Shown here: positions 1 through 7,677 of the stretch, in pieces
How the letters are laid out: each line of letters begins with the position of its first letter
Numbering within the stretch: position 1 is the first letter of the stretch
Assembly (NCBI RefSeq): GCF_019635515.1
Contig: NZ_JAHBZI010000001.1
Location: 992,001 to 1,056,000 of the forward strand
Direction of reading: 5' to 3'
Length of the DNA: 64,000 bases
From: Sphingomonas sp.
GTDB lineage: Bacteria > Pseudomonadota > Alphaproteobacteria > Sphingomonadales > Sphingomonadaceae
The notes under the pieces: model-generated
Told to the model about the DNA's origin: nothing
The model's database searches: none
What the model saw: only the letters and a program-made list of their open reading frames with translations
Translations under genes and position numbers: made by a program

Positions 1-675
1 GGGGCAGAGGCATGCATTGACAAGGTTAGTCTCGGGGCATTTGCTGCCGCGCGAGCACTATCCACCGGCTACAATACTACCCCGGAACTGGCGTCGAGGC
101 CGTTCGACACCGAGCGCGATGGTTTCGTAATGTCCGAAGGGGCGGGTCTGATCGTCATAGAGGAATTGGAACATGCCCTCGCTCGGGGTGCTAAGCCCAT
201 AGCCGAACTAGTAGGATACGGCACTACCGCTGATGCACACCATATGACTGCCGGTCCAGAGGACGGTCGAGGTGCGGCCCGTGCGATGAAAATCGCGCTC
301 CAGAGTGCCGGGTTGAAGCCAGTCGATATTCAGCATTTGAACGCTCATTCGACCTCCACCCCCGTAGGGGACCGTGGAGAAATAGCGGCGATAAAATCCG
401 TTTTTGGCAATCATGATGTGGCCGTAAGCGCCACGAAATCGGCGACCGGACATTTACTTGGTGCAGCAGGCGGTATTGAGGCGATTTTCACGATACTCGC
501 CCTACGGGATCAAATCGCTCCCCCAACGAGAAACTTAGCAACCCCCGATCCTGTTGCCGCAGGTATCGACCTCGTGCGCCAGTCTTCACGTCCTATTCTC
601 GTGGAACATGCCATTTCCAACGGATTCGGTTTTGGCGGCGTTAATGCAAGTGTCGCTTTCCGGCGATGGCAATAA
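1..675 (+). CDS. Beta-ketoacyl-ACP synthase II (FabF-like), 5' end outside window
   Basis: The frame is open from base 1 to the TAA at 673-675 and gives about 224 residues matching the C-terminal half of FabF/KAS-II, the fatty-acid condensing enzyme. Visible landmarks are the motif NAHSTSTPVGD with its catalytic His at 346-348, the TKSATGH motif with Lys at 436-438 and His at 451-453, and the closing NGFGFGGVN loop. The active-site Cys would lie upstream, off the window. GC and codon use are clearly lower than in the chromosome to the right, so this is not the resident fabF. It sits at the outer edge of the resistance block. Whether the gene is complete to the left cannot be seen. Confidence 0.88.
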   Translation, partial: GAEACIDKVSLGAFAAARALSTGYNTTPELASRPFDTERDGFVMSEGAGLIVIEELEHALARGAKPIAELVGYGTTADAHHMTAGPEDGRGAARAMKIALQSAGLKPVDIQHLNAHSTSTPVGDRGEIAAIKSVFGNHDVAVSATKSATGHLLGAAGGIEAIFTILALRDQIAPPTRNLATPDPVAAGIDLVRQSSRPILVEHAISNGFGFGGVNASVAFRRWQ

Positions 676-758
676 CAGCCCCGGACGGTGCTTCCGCGAC
701 CGCTTCGGCACAGCGCACTTGCTGCTGGCTAATTGTACGGTGCCGATGGACTTGCAGT

Positions 759-1676
759 TCACGCCCTCGCTATCCGTGGCAGTACCGAATTCGTGCAGAC
801 CTGCCGGCCCATGTCGTTAGCGAGGCTGAGCAGGTTGCGAAGCGCCGCGCTGCGATTGGACGGCGACCAGACAGCCGAGAAGGCGACCGGCTCCGGCTCG
901 TCGGTGAAGGGCAAAAAGACAATGCCGTTTGTCGGCAACAGCGCCGTGGCCGCGCCGACGATGGTGATGCCAAAGCCCTGTCCGACCAAAGACAAAAGGG
1001 TGCCACGCCCCACGTCGAAGCGCAGGATCGACGGCGCAGGCAAGCGCTCGGCATGGCGTAGCACGATATGGCTATGAACCTGCGGTCCAGTGCCGCCATG
1101 CCGGACAAGGAACGTCTCGCCTGCCAAATCGGGCCATGTGACGGCTGACCGCTTGGCGAGCGGATGCCGTTCCGGTAGCACCGCCAAGAGCGGTTCGGTC
1201 CATGTGCGACGGGAATGGCAGTCGGGTGGTTGGGGCGTGCCCGCGACGAACGCCACGTCCAACCTGCCGGCGCGAAGCTGCACCACCGCTTCACGGGCCG
1301 GGCCTTCGGCGATCTCGACTTCAACATCGGGGTAATCCTTGCGGTATTGGCCGATCAGCTTTGCGAGGAAGCTATGCGGAATCAGGGCATGGATACCGAT
1401 ACGAAGCCGGCCGCTTTCTCCGGCTGCCGCCATGCCGGCGGTTTTCACCGCATGGTCGAGTTGGTCAATACCTACGGCTATCCGCTCGACGAAATGGCGT
1501 CCGGCCTCGGTCAGCCGAACGCCGCGCGCATGACGCTCGAACAAGAGGATGCCGAGGTCTTCTTCCAGTGCCTTCACGCGGGCGCTGACGCTGGACTGTG
1601 CAACGCCGAGCGCATTGGCGGCGTGACGGAAGTTGAGATATTCGGCGACAGCGAGAGTGTGAACTAAGGTCATCAT
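759..1676 (-). CDS. LysR-family transcriptional regulator of the floR/tet(G) cluster
   Basis: This is a protein of about 305 residues with an N-terminal winged helix-turn-helix (HAANALGVAQSSVSARVKALEEDLG) followed by a periplasmic-binding-like effector domain, the normal LysR plan and length. The open frame extends upstream to 1745, but the Met at 1674-1676 places the helix-turn-helix at the usual distance from the N terminus, so it is chosen as start. It lies just downstream of tet(G) on the same strand. The same gene accompanies floR/tet(G) in Salmonella genomic island 1 and ISCR-borne floR segments (recalled knowledge). Its ligand and target promoter are not evident from the sequence. Confidence 0.88.
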   Translation of the reverse strand: MMTLVHTLAVAEYLNFRHAANALGVAQSSVSARVKALEEDLGILLFERHARGVRLTEAGRHFVERIAVGIDQLDHAVKTAGMAAAGESGRLRIGIHALIPHSFLAKLIGQYRKDYPDVEVEIAEGPAREAVVQLRAGRLDVAFVAGTPQPPDCHSRRTWTEPLLAVLPERHPLAKRSAVTWPDLAGETFLVRHGGTGPQVHSHIVLRHAERLPAPSILRFDVGRGTLLSLVGQGFGITIVGAATALLPTNGIVFLPFTDEPEPVAFSAVWSPSNRSAALRNLLSLANDMGRQVCTNSVLPRIARA

Positions 1677-1765
1677 TGGCACTCGCCCCGAAAGGAGATG
1701 ATTGCTCAACAGATTTAATCTGTCATTTCTCCTAAGTCTACGCATGCCAATTCACCATGACTAAA

Positions 1766-2941
1766 TCACAATGAAGTTGCGAATGGTCTGCGTAGTATTG
1801 GCAGACATATTAAATAGAGGATCGCGCCGACAATCCAAACCCAACCGTTCCATGCTCCGGCGGTGGCAGAATAGAGTGCTGTGAAGCCAAGCGGTCCTGC
1901 GATAGAGCTTAGATTGGTGAGGCTCGTTAGCGTTCCCTGCAAAGCCCCTTGCTTGTTACTGCTGACATTGTTTGAGAGCATTGCTTGCAAGGCCGGCATG
2001 CCAACACCCCCGGCGGCAAGCAGCAACAGAATCGGGAACACCATCCATCCCTGCGTGGCAAAAGCCAGAAGAACGAAGCCAGTCGCATCCGCAGCCATGC
2101 CAAACAGTAGCGTGCGCCGCTCTCCAAGCCGGCTTGAAAGCGGGCCGGTAACAAACGCTTGGAAGATCGCATGTGTTGCCCCAAACGCCGCGAGCGACAA
2201 ACCAACGGTCGCGGTGTTCCACTGAAAACGATCCTCGCCATATATAACCCATAGGGCCGCAGGCACTTGGCCGATCAGTTGAATAATGAAGAAAACGGCG
2301 AAAAGAGCAGTCAACCCACGCAACACATCGTCCAGCCGGAATAGAACAAATGGTTGGATACGAACCGGCTTTCCGGTCTTGCCATGACCGCGACGGGTCT
2401 CCCTGAGGAAAATGCAGGCAAGCAGGAACGCGAACCCGTTGAGAAGGGCGGCGGCGATAAATGGGGCATGAGCAGAGATACCACCGAGCATGCCACCAAG
2501 TGCTGGCCCGGCAATCATGCCCGCCCCATAACAGGCCCCCATGTAGCCGAACCAGCGTGCGCGAGAACCTTCCCCCGTCGAATCGGCAATGGTTGAGGCA
2601 GCTACAGCTCCGGTTGCGCCCGTGATGCCGGAGACGAGTCGGCCGATATAGAGCACCCATAAGACCGGCGCTGATGCCATAATCGCATAATCGACTGCGG
2701 CTCCCGCAAGGGAAGCCAGAAGCACCGGACGCCGACCGTAAGAATCCGAAAGCTGTCCAAGCACGGGTGCGAAGACGACCTGCATCAATGCATAGAGCGA
2801 CAGCAAGGCACCATAGTGACCGGCGACCTGCTCTGCTGGCACAAGCTCACGCAGAAGCGTCGGAAGGACGGGCATGATGAGGCCGAGACCCATGGCGTCG
2901 AGCCCCACGATCAGCAGGGCAATGATGGCAGAGCTGCGCAC
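1766..2941 (-). CDS. tet(G): Tetracycline/H+ antiporter Tet(G)
   Basis: This 391-residue major facilitator protein exports the tetracycline-Mg complex across the inner membrane in exchange for protons. It has twelve hydrophobic segments. The loop 2-3 signature GQLSDSYGRRPVLL is present, as is the Tet-efflux start MRSSAIIALLIVGLDAMGLGLIMP. I recognise it as class G over its whole length, with a few substitutions against the SGI1 protein as I remember it (for example around residues 185-200). It starts with GTG at 2939-2941 and is divergent from tetR. Two tet operators in the 104-bp gap show drug-inducible control by TetR. The gene is full length and appears intact. Confidence 0.96.
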   Translation of the reverse strand: MRSSAIIALLIVGLDAMGLGLIMPVLPTLLRELVPAEQVAGHYGALLSLYALMQVVFAPVLGQLSDSYGRRPVLLASLAGAAVDYAIMASAPVLWVLYIGRLVSGITGATGAVAASTIADSTGEGSRARWFGYMGACYGAGMIAGPALGGMLGGISAHAPFIAAALLNGFAFLLACIFLRETRRGHGKTGKPVRIQPFVLFRLDDVLRGLTALFAVFFIIQLIGQVPAALWVIYGEDRFQWNTATVGLSLAAFGATHAIFQAFVTGPLSSRLGERRTLLFGMAADATGFVLLAFATQGWMVFPILLLLAAGGVGMPALQAMLSNNVSSNKQGALQGTLTSLTNLSSIAGPLGFTALYSATAGAWNGWVWIVGAILYLICLPILRRPFATSL

Positions 2942-2974
2942 CTGAAACTCCAGCGCCGCTCAATGCGAGCGACT

Positions 2975-2987
2975 TTATCAACGATAA
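2975..2987. promoter_or_regulatory. tet operator 1 (tetA-proximal)
   Basis: TTATC-AAC-GATAA is a 13-bp dyad in the tetA-tetR intergenic region. Its centre is exactly 30 bp from the second copy at 3005-3017, the arrangement expected for TetR dimers controlling divergent tetA and tetR promoters. Confidence 0.9.
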
Positions 2988-3004
2988 GGATGTGGACATA
3001 GAGC

Positions 3005-3017
3005 TTATCGGTGATAA
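3005..3017. promoter_or_regulatory. tet operator 2 (tetR-proximal)
   Basis: TTATC-GGT-GATAA has the same arms as the operator at 2975-2987 with a different 3-bp centre. It lies 28 bp before the tetR start codon and so should mediate autoregulation of tetR. Confidence 0.9.
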
Positions 3018-3045
3018 ATTGTCAAGCACTGGCGAAGGAACGTGA

Positions 3046-3672
3046 ATGACCAAACTGGACAAGGGCACCGTGATCGCGGCAGCGCTGGAGCTGTTGAACG
3101 AGGTTGGCATGGACAGCCTGACGACGCGGAAGCTCGCTGAACGCCTCAAGGTTCAGCAGCCTGCGCTTTACTGGCATTTCCAGAACAAGCGAGCGCTGCT
3201 TGACGCATTGGCGGAGGCGATGCTGGCGGAACGCCACACCCGCTCACTACCCGAAGGCGATGAGGACTGGCGGGTGTTCTTGAAAGAGAACGCCCTGAGC
3301 TTCAGAACGGCGTTGCTCTCTTATCGCGACGGCGCGCGTATCCATGCCGGCACTCGACCGACAGAACCGAATTTTGGCACCGCCGAGACGCAAATACGCT
3401 TTCTCTGCTCGGCGGGCTTTGGTCCGAAGCGCGCCGTTTGGGCGCTCCGGGCGGTCAGTCACTATGTGGTCGGTTCCGTTCTCGAGCAGCAGGCATCTGA
3501 TGCCGATGAGAGAGTTCCGGACAGGCCAGATGTGTCCGAGCAAGCACCGTCGTCCTTCCTGCACGATCTGTTTCACGAGTTGGAAACAGACGGCATGGAT
3601 GCTGCGTTCAACTTCGGACTCGACAGCCTCATCGCTGGTTTCGAGCGGCTGCGTTCATCTACAACAGATTAG
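3046..3672 (+). CDS. tetR(G): Tetracycline repressor TetR(G)
   Basis: The 208-residue protein has the TetR N-terminal helix-turn-helix (SLTTRKLAERLKVQQPALYWHFQNK, residues about 25-49) and the class-specific C-terminal drug-binding core, ending HELETDGMDAAFNFGLDSLIAGFERL. It binds the two operators upstream and releases them when tetracycline-Mg binds. The ATG at 3046 is preceded by AAGGAA at 3035-3040. Its stop is followed at once by a stray relaxase 3' end (about 3688-3784), so the junction of the tet unit with ICE-derived DNA lies right behind this gene. Confidence 0.96.
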   Translation: MTKLDKGTVIAAALELLNEVGMDSLTTRKLAERLKVQQPALYWHFQNKRALLDALAEAMLAERHTRSLPEGDEDWRVFLKENALSFRTALLSYRDGARIHAGTRPTEPNFGTAETQIRFLCSAGFGPKRAVWALRAVSHYVVGSVLEQQASDADERVPDRPDVSEQAPSSFLHDLFHELETDGMDAAFNFGLDSLIAGFERLRSSTTD

Positions 3673-3851
3673 AGGCTTATGCCCCTTTGCCGCCCCAACT
3701 GCCACGACACCGATCCGCTTTGCACGATGCCCATGACCTCACGGCCGAGCTGGCGGTCGATGACCGGCCGCCACGGGACAAGGGAAATGAGCGGTATCTT
3801 GCCAGACAGGATACCGCCATTCACGAGGTTTCGATGATTATTGCGCCGCAT
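3669..3851 (-). pseudogene. Detached 3' end of a VirD2/TraI-type relaxase gene
   Basis: The C-terminal 40 or so residues of this short frame (LVPWRPVIDRQLGREVMGIVQSGSVSWQLG...) repeat the C terminus of the full relaxase ending at 5310 (LVPWRPIIDRQLGREVAGIMQGGSVSWQLG...). At the DNA level 3688-3784 and about 5331-5425 are near-identical direct repeats with scattered differences. The N-terminal part of this frame is unrelated. It is therefore a remnant lying behind floR, not a functional gene. Together with the intact copy it brackets floR. Confidence 0.85.
3688..3784. repeat. Direct repeat flanking floR, copy 1 (relaxase 3' end)
   Basis: About 97 bp closely resemble 5331-5425, the true 3' end of the relaxase gene. 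Both include ACTGCCACGACACCGA and CGGCCGCCACGGGACAAGGG. The two copies are in the same orientation and bracket the floR gene. They differ at several positions, so this is not a fresh duplication. Confidence 0.85.
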
Positions 3852-3878
3852 CGGAGCGGGCTTGCTTCCAGTCGTCGG

Positions 3879-5093
3879 CTAGACGACTGGCGACTTCTCG
3901 GTGGCAGCATCACGGGATCGAAGGAGCGCCAGCCCCAACGACACCAGCACTGCCATTGCCGTGGCGTAACAAATCACGGGCCACGCTGTATCGCCGTTTA
4001 ACAGCGTCACCGCCAATGTCCCGACGATACTGACTATCAGGCTTTGGATGCAGAAGTAGAACGCAACCGCTGATCCAGCGATGTCGTCGAACTGCGCAAG
4101 TGCGCCGTTGGCGGTAACGGACACCGTGAAGACAATGCCGACCGCGACAACCCACATCGGCAGGATGAAGCTGAAAAATGACGGCGATCCGAAAAGTTGG
4201 CCGATCCCTAACAGGATCGCGCCGGAAACGAGCAACGCCATCCCGCGCGCTACGCATCCCGCGATACCCCATTTGGCAACGAAGGACTTTGCGAAGCGGG
4301 TTGTCGTGACCATGACCAGCGCGACAGTCGCGAAGGCCAAGCTAAATCCGATCTCGGAATAGCCGGCTTGGCCTATGAGAACACGGGGGGCTGTCGAGAA
4401 GAAAACGAAGAATGTGCCCATGCCGGCACTAAATCCGACCGTGTAAACCCAAAAGGCCAGACTCGCGAAGATCGGCAAAACAGATCGTTGCGTTCTGGCC
4501 TGATCCAACGGTCGGGTTTCATGCCACCTGAAACTGGCGTTCAAGAGTGCGAGCGAAGCCAGTGCAGCCAGTGTGATGAAGATCGCCTGCCATCCCCAAA
4601 ACTCGCCGATCAGCGCACCGGCTATAGGGCCGAGCGCAGGCACGAACGCCAGCATCGAACTGAAAAGGCCGTAGATGACGGCACCTTCGGGACGATTGGC
4701 ATATACGTCGCGCACGGTCGCGAAGGTGGCCACCAGCATGGCCGATGCTCCAACTGCCTGAACCAGACGAAACGCAACAAAGGCTAATGCAGTTGAAGAA
4801 CAAGCCGCTCCCAGAGACGCAGCAACGAAAGCCGTTGCGCCTACAAGCACGATCGGCCGTCGCCCGACGCGATCGGAGAGTGGCCCAAAGATCACTTGGC
4901 CCACACCGAGCATCACCATGTAGAGGCTCAACGTGAGTTGGATTATGGATGGAGTCGTGTTCAGGACGCCCGGCATCGCCGGAACGACTGGAAGATAAAT
5001 ATCCATCGCCAGCGAGGCGAGGATGTCGAAGGGAGCCATAAGCAGCAAGGCTGCCGGCAGCGTATAGGCCCACGCGGGGCGTGTGGTGGTCAT
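3879..5093 (-). CDS. floR: Florfenicol/chloramphenicol exporter FloR
   Basis: The 404-residue Bcr/CflA-type major facilitator protein has twelve hydrophobic segments. It starts MTTTRPAWAYTLPAALLLMA and ends ATEKSPVV, as FloR does, with the loop motif GPLSDRVGRRPIVL near residue 75 and the GPIAGALIGE antiporter motif near residue 155. It pumps phenicol drugs out of the cytoplasm. Scattered substitutions suggest a variant relative to the SGI1 protein as I recall it. It lies co-directionally just behind the relaxase gene, with no strong ribosome-binding site, and is followed by a second relaxase 3' end. The order floR-tetR-tet(G)-LysR matches SGI1 in reverse orientation. Confidence 0.95.
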   Translation of the reverse strand: MTTTRPAWAYTLPAALLLMAPFDILASLAMDIYLPVVPAMPGVLNTTPSIIQLTLSLYMVMLGVGQVIFGPLSDRVGRRPIVLVGATAFVAASLGAACSSTALAFVAFRLVQAVGASAMLVATFATVRDVYANRPEGAVIYGLFSSMLAFVPALGPIAGALIGEFWGWQAIFITLAALASLALLNASFRWHETRPLDQARTQRSVLPIFASLAFWVYTVGFSAGMGTFFVFFSTAPRVLIGQAGYSEIGFSLAFATVALVMVTTTRFAKSFVAKWGIAGCVARGMALLVSGAILLGIGQLFGSPSFFSFILPMWVVAVGIVFTVSVTANGALAQFDDIAGSAVAFYFCIQSLIVSIVGTLAVTLLNGDTAWPVICYATAMAVLVSLGLALLRSRDAATEKSPVV

Positions 5094-5309
5094 GACGAAT
5101 CAACCGCTCGATTAAGGATACCGGGCAGCGTCTGCTCGCCAGCAATCAGATGGGATTGGTCTTACAGAGCGCCGCAACAACAATTCTGATGTTGCGGCTT
5201 ACTTGTCTGCTGACTTGGAATTTCCCATGCTGATGGCTCCACGATTACGAAATTGAATAGCAGCTCTTATCGAATTAGTTGTTGCGTTGCAATGCGGTAT
5301 CGTTGGCTC

Positions 5310-7364
5310 CTATAGCCCCAACCCCCGCCGCCGCCCTAACTGCCACGACACCGAACCGCCCTGCATGATACCCGCGACCTCGCGGCCGAGCTGGCGGTCG
5401 ATGATCGGCCGCCACGGGACAAGGGTGAACTCGTGGCTCTTTTCCACGATGGCGAACTTGCCGCTCGTTAGCTGGACAGTCCCGGTGAACTTGCCGCTGA
5501 CACTCTCACCATCCTTGGCGGCTCGGAACGGCAGCGCCTTGCCCTCGGCCATCTCCGCACCGGCGCGCGCAACTTCCCGCTCGCGCAGGGTGGCGAGAAG
5601 ATTGCGCCGGTAGAAGATTCGGCCGTCCCGCGCTCGGGTGGCATCGCCCTGTTCGATATGATGCTCGCGCCGCTGGTCCATCGCCTCGCGCACCTGCTGG
5701 CCGAAGCCGGCCGGGGCAAGGTCGGCCGTCTCGCCATGGATCAGCCTCCGGTCCAGCCAGGTCGCACCGTCCGATCCGATCTGCCTTTGCAGATCGACCG
5801 GGGAAAGGACGTGAACGCTGGCCTGCCGGTCGCGGCCGGCGTCGTATTCGGCCGCGCGGCTGACCAGATCGTCGGGGATGCGCCATTGGTCGGCGTCGAT
5901 CCGCTCCGCGATCCCGGCGCGGCGCAACGCCTCCAGCCGCCGGACATGGGCATCGAGATAGCCCTCATAGTCGCCACCCGGAACGCGGCCCTCGAATTTC
6001 GCCTGCTCCAGATGACGGCTCGGCCGATAGATGCGGTCCTCGGCGATGGCGATGATGGTGCGGTCGGAGGGCCGGGCCGTCACCTCGGCCGGGCCGATCT
6101 CGACGACGCTGCCTATGCGGGCATCCTCCAGCCGCTCGGGCGCGACGCCGGCGATGTGGTGTGTGCGGCCGTCGATCCCGTCCACCACGATTGTCAGGTT
6201 CTCGCCCAACTCGTCGGACAGATGCTTGTCCACGGCACGGCCGATGATGGGTGTCTCGGGCGCTCCGTCATGGATTTGGAAGCTCATGGGATCGCGTTCG
6301 CCGCCCTGCGGGCCGAGCGCCTTCTGCATGGTGCGGATAATGTCGCCCCGCTCGCCCAACTCGCGCAGGGCCAGCTCCATGTCCTTGCTCAATTCCCAAA
6401 CGCCGGGCGCGTGCTCGGTCGCCAATCCCATCTTCTCCAGCTTGCCGAGACGGCGCAGGCGCAGCGTCCGCTCGAACTGCCGCCTCGGCGCTGCCGGCTC
6501 ATGGCGCAAGTCGAGGAAACAGGCGTCGGCTTCCTCTGTCATCGCGCGGTCGAACCGGGTGAATCGGTCTTGGTCGATTTCGGCCGACAGCTTGCGGGTC
6601 CGCTCGATCTCGGTGACAGGACCGAGTTCCAGACTGGCAAGCTCGCTCGCCCGCTCGCGCAGGCCGGCGGAAAGGTAGTCGCCGTTGATGACTAGATCCC
6701 CGCCCGTGTCGTCGCGGCCGTTGACGATGACATGCACATGGGGATGGCCGGTGTTGTAGTGGTTCACCGCAACCCAATCGAGTTTCGTGCCGAGGTCGGC
6801 TTCCACCTGTTTCATGAAATCGCGGGTGTAGGCCGTGAGGTCCGATAACTCCGCGCTGTCCTCTGGCGAGACGATGAATCTGAACTGATGGCGGTCGTCC
6901 TTGCCGCGATCAAGGAAGGCGTCGCCATCGGCGCGGTCCTCGGTTCCCGAATAGAGCTGGCCGCGCTCGCCGTCGCGTGACGTGCCGTCGCGCTGAACAT
7001 AGCGCAGATGCGCGCGGGCACGGCCGCCCTTCCATGCGGCCCGGACGCTGCGCTGCTTGACGATCACACGGCGGCTGCCCGGCTGGCGATGTTGCCATTG
7101 GCCGGAGATGTTCCGGGCGCGCACGAAGCTCGCGCCCCGGCCGCGCTTCACGCCCTTGCCGCTGGCGACCACGGAACGGGACCGGCCCGGCGATGACGGG
7201 CGGGCGGATGACGGCATGGAAGGATCGCGGGCGGCTGCCGCCTGATGCTGCCGGGTGATCTTCTTGACCTGCGTGAAAAAGCTCTTGGTCTTGCCAGCCT
7301 TCGGCGTGTCGGATCGGATGCGGCCGGGCTTCGGTCGGAAGCGGTTTTCGTCGTCGGTGCTCAA
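5310..7364 (-). CDS. VirD2/RlxS-type conjugative relaxase with DUF3363 C-terminal region
   Basis: The 684-residue protein should nick oriT and pilot the transferred strand. After a basic N terminus (residues 1-120) comes a relaxase core. The metal-binding histidine motif NHYNTGHPHVHVIVNGRD is at about 201-218 (His 202, 207, 209, 211), and a candidate nucleophile tyrosine lies near residue 122. Residues from about 270 to the end form the large C-terminal part typical of the relaxase-DUF3363 family, closing with the WRPIIDRQLGREV box. In the Mesorhizobium symbiosis ICE the equivalent is RlxS; floR literature calls fragments of it virD2. It heads no downstream transfer genes here because floR and tet(G) follow. 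A candidate oriT lies directly upstream at about 7400-7560. Confidence 0.9.
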   Translation of the reverse strand: MSTDDENRFRPKPGRIRSDTPKAGKTKSFFTQVKKITRQHQAAAARDPSMPSSARPSSPGRSRSVVASGKGVKRGRGASFVRARNISGQWQHRQPGSRRVIVKQRSVRAAWKGGRARAHLRYVQRDGTSRDGERGQLYSGTEDRADGDAFLDRGKDDRHQFRFIVSPEDSAELSDLTAYTRDFMKQVEADLGTKLDWVAVNHYNTGHPHVHVIVNGRDDTGGDLVINGDYLSAGLRERASELASLELGPVTEIERTRKLSAEIDQDRFTRFDRAMTEEADACFLDLRHEPAAPRRQFERTLRLRRLGKLEKMGLATEHAPGVWELSKDMELALRELGERGDIIRTMQKALGPQGGERDPMSFQIHDGAPETPIIGRAVDKHLSDELGENLTIVVDGIDGRTHHIAGVAPERLEDARIGSVVEIGPAEVTARPSDRTIIAIAEDRIYRPSRHLEQAKFEGRVPGGDYEGYLDAHVRRLEALRRAGIAERIDADQWRIPDDLVSRAAEYDAGRDRQASVHVLSPVDLQRQIGSDGATWLDRRLIHGETADLAPAGFGQQVREAMDQRREHHIEQGDATRARDGRIFYRRNLLATLREREVARAGAEMAEGKALPFRAAKDGESVSGKFTGTVQLTSGKFAIVEKSHEFTLVPWRPIIDRQLGREVAGIMQGGSVSWQLGRRRGLGL
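5331..5425. repeat. Direct repeat flanking floR, copy 2 (within intact relaxase gene)
   Basis: This is the counterpart of 3688-3784 and encodes the final residues of the full-length relaxase. Recombination between the two copies would excise a circle of about 1.6 kb carrying floR. Confidence 0.85.
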
Positions 7365-7399
7365 GGGCGCGACTCCAGCCCAAACCGTCGAAAACAGGC

Positions 7400-7560
7400 C
7401 GATATGGGCCTATGGTGCCGCTCGAAACCCTGCAAAGCCAAGGCTTTGCACGAAATCGCGGCACGCGGCCCCTCAAAACCATGGTGCCGGAACCGGCCAC
7501 CTAACCAGTGTGCAGACAACAATAATTTCCAGAAGCGGCCCGATATGGTGCCGTCTTCTT
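7400..7560. other. Candidate origin of transfer (oriT) upstream of the relaxase
   Basis: This lies in the 313-bp gap between the relaxase and the transglycosylase gene, which has no convincing ORF. It contains three direct copies of ATGGTGCCG at 7412-7420, 7481-7489 and 7544-7552. Between the first two is a perfect inverted repeat with 9-bp arms and a 2-bp spacer at 7431-7450 (TGCAAAGCC / GGCTTTGCA). Hairpin plus spaced direct repeats beside the relaxase gene is the usual oriT design. The nick site cannot be named by eye. Confidence 0.5.
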
Positions 7561-7677
7561 TAATCTTGCCCTCCGCCCTTTCCGCCTGTTCTGCCCCTCC
7601 TGCCGGGAATCCAGCCGGGCAAAAACCTGCCTGACAGGACACCGGAATGAACGCCGCCGAGCGCGGGAACGCCGTCC

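Noticed and set aside
5658-6695. Long plus-strand frame opposite the relaxase gene
   Set aside because: It is antisense to a clear relaxase with histidine motif; high-GC third positions keep the opposite frame open, and the protein is without domain character.
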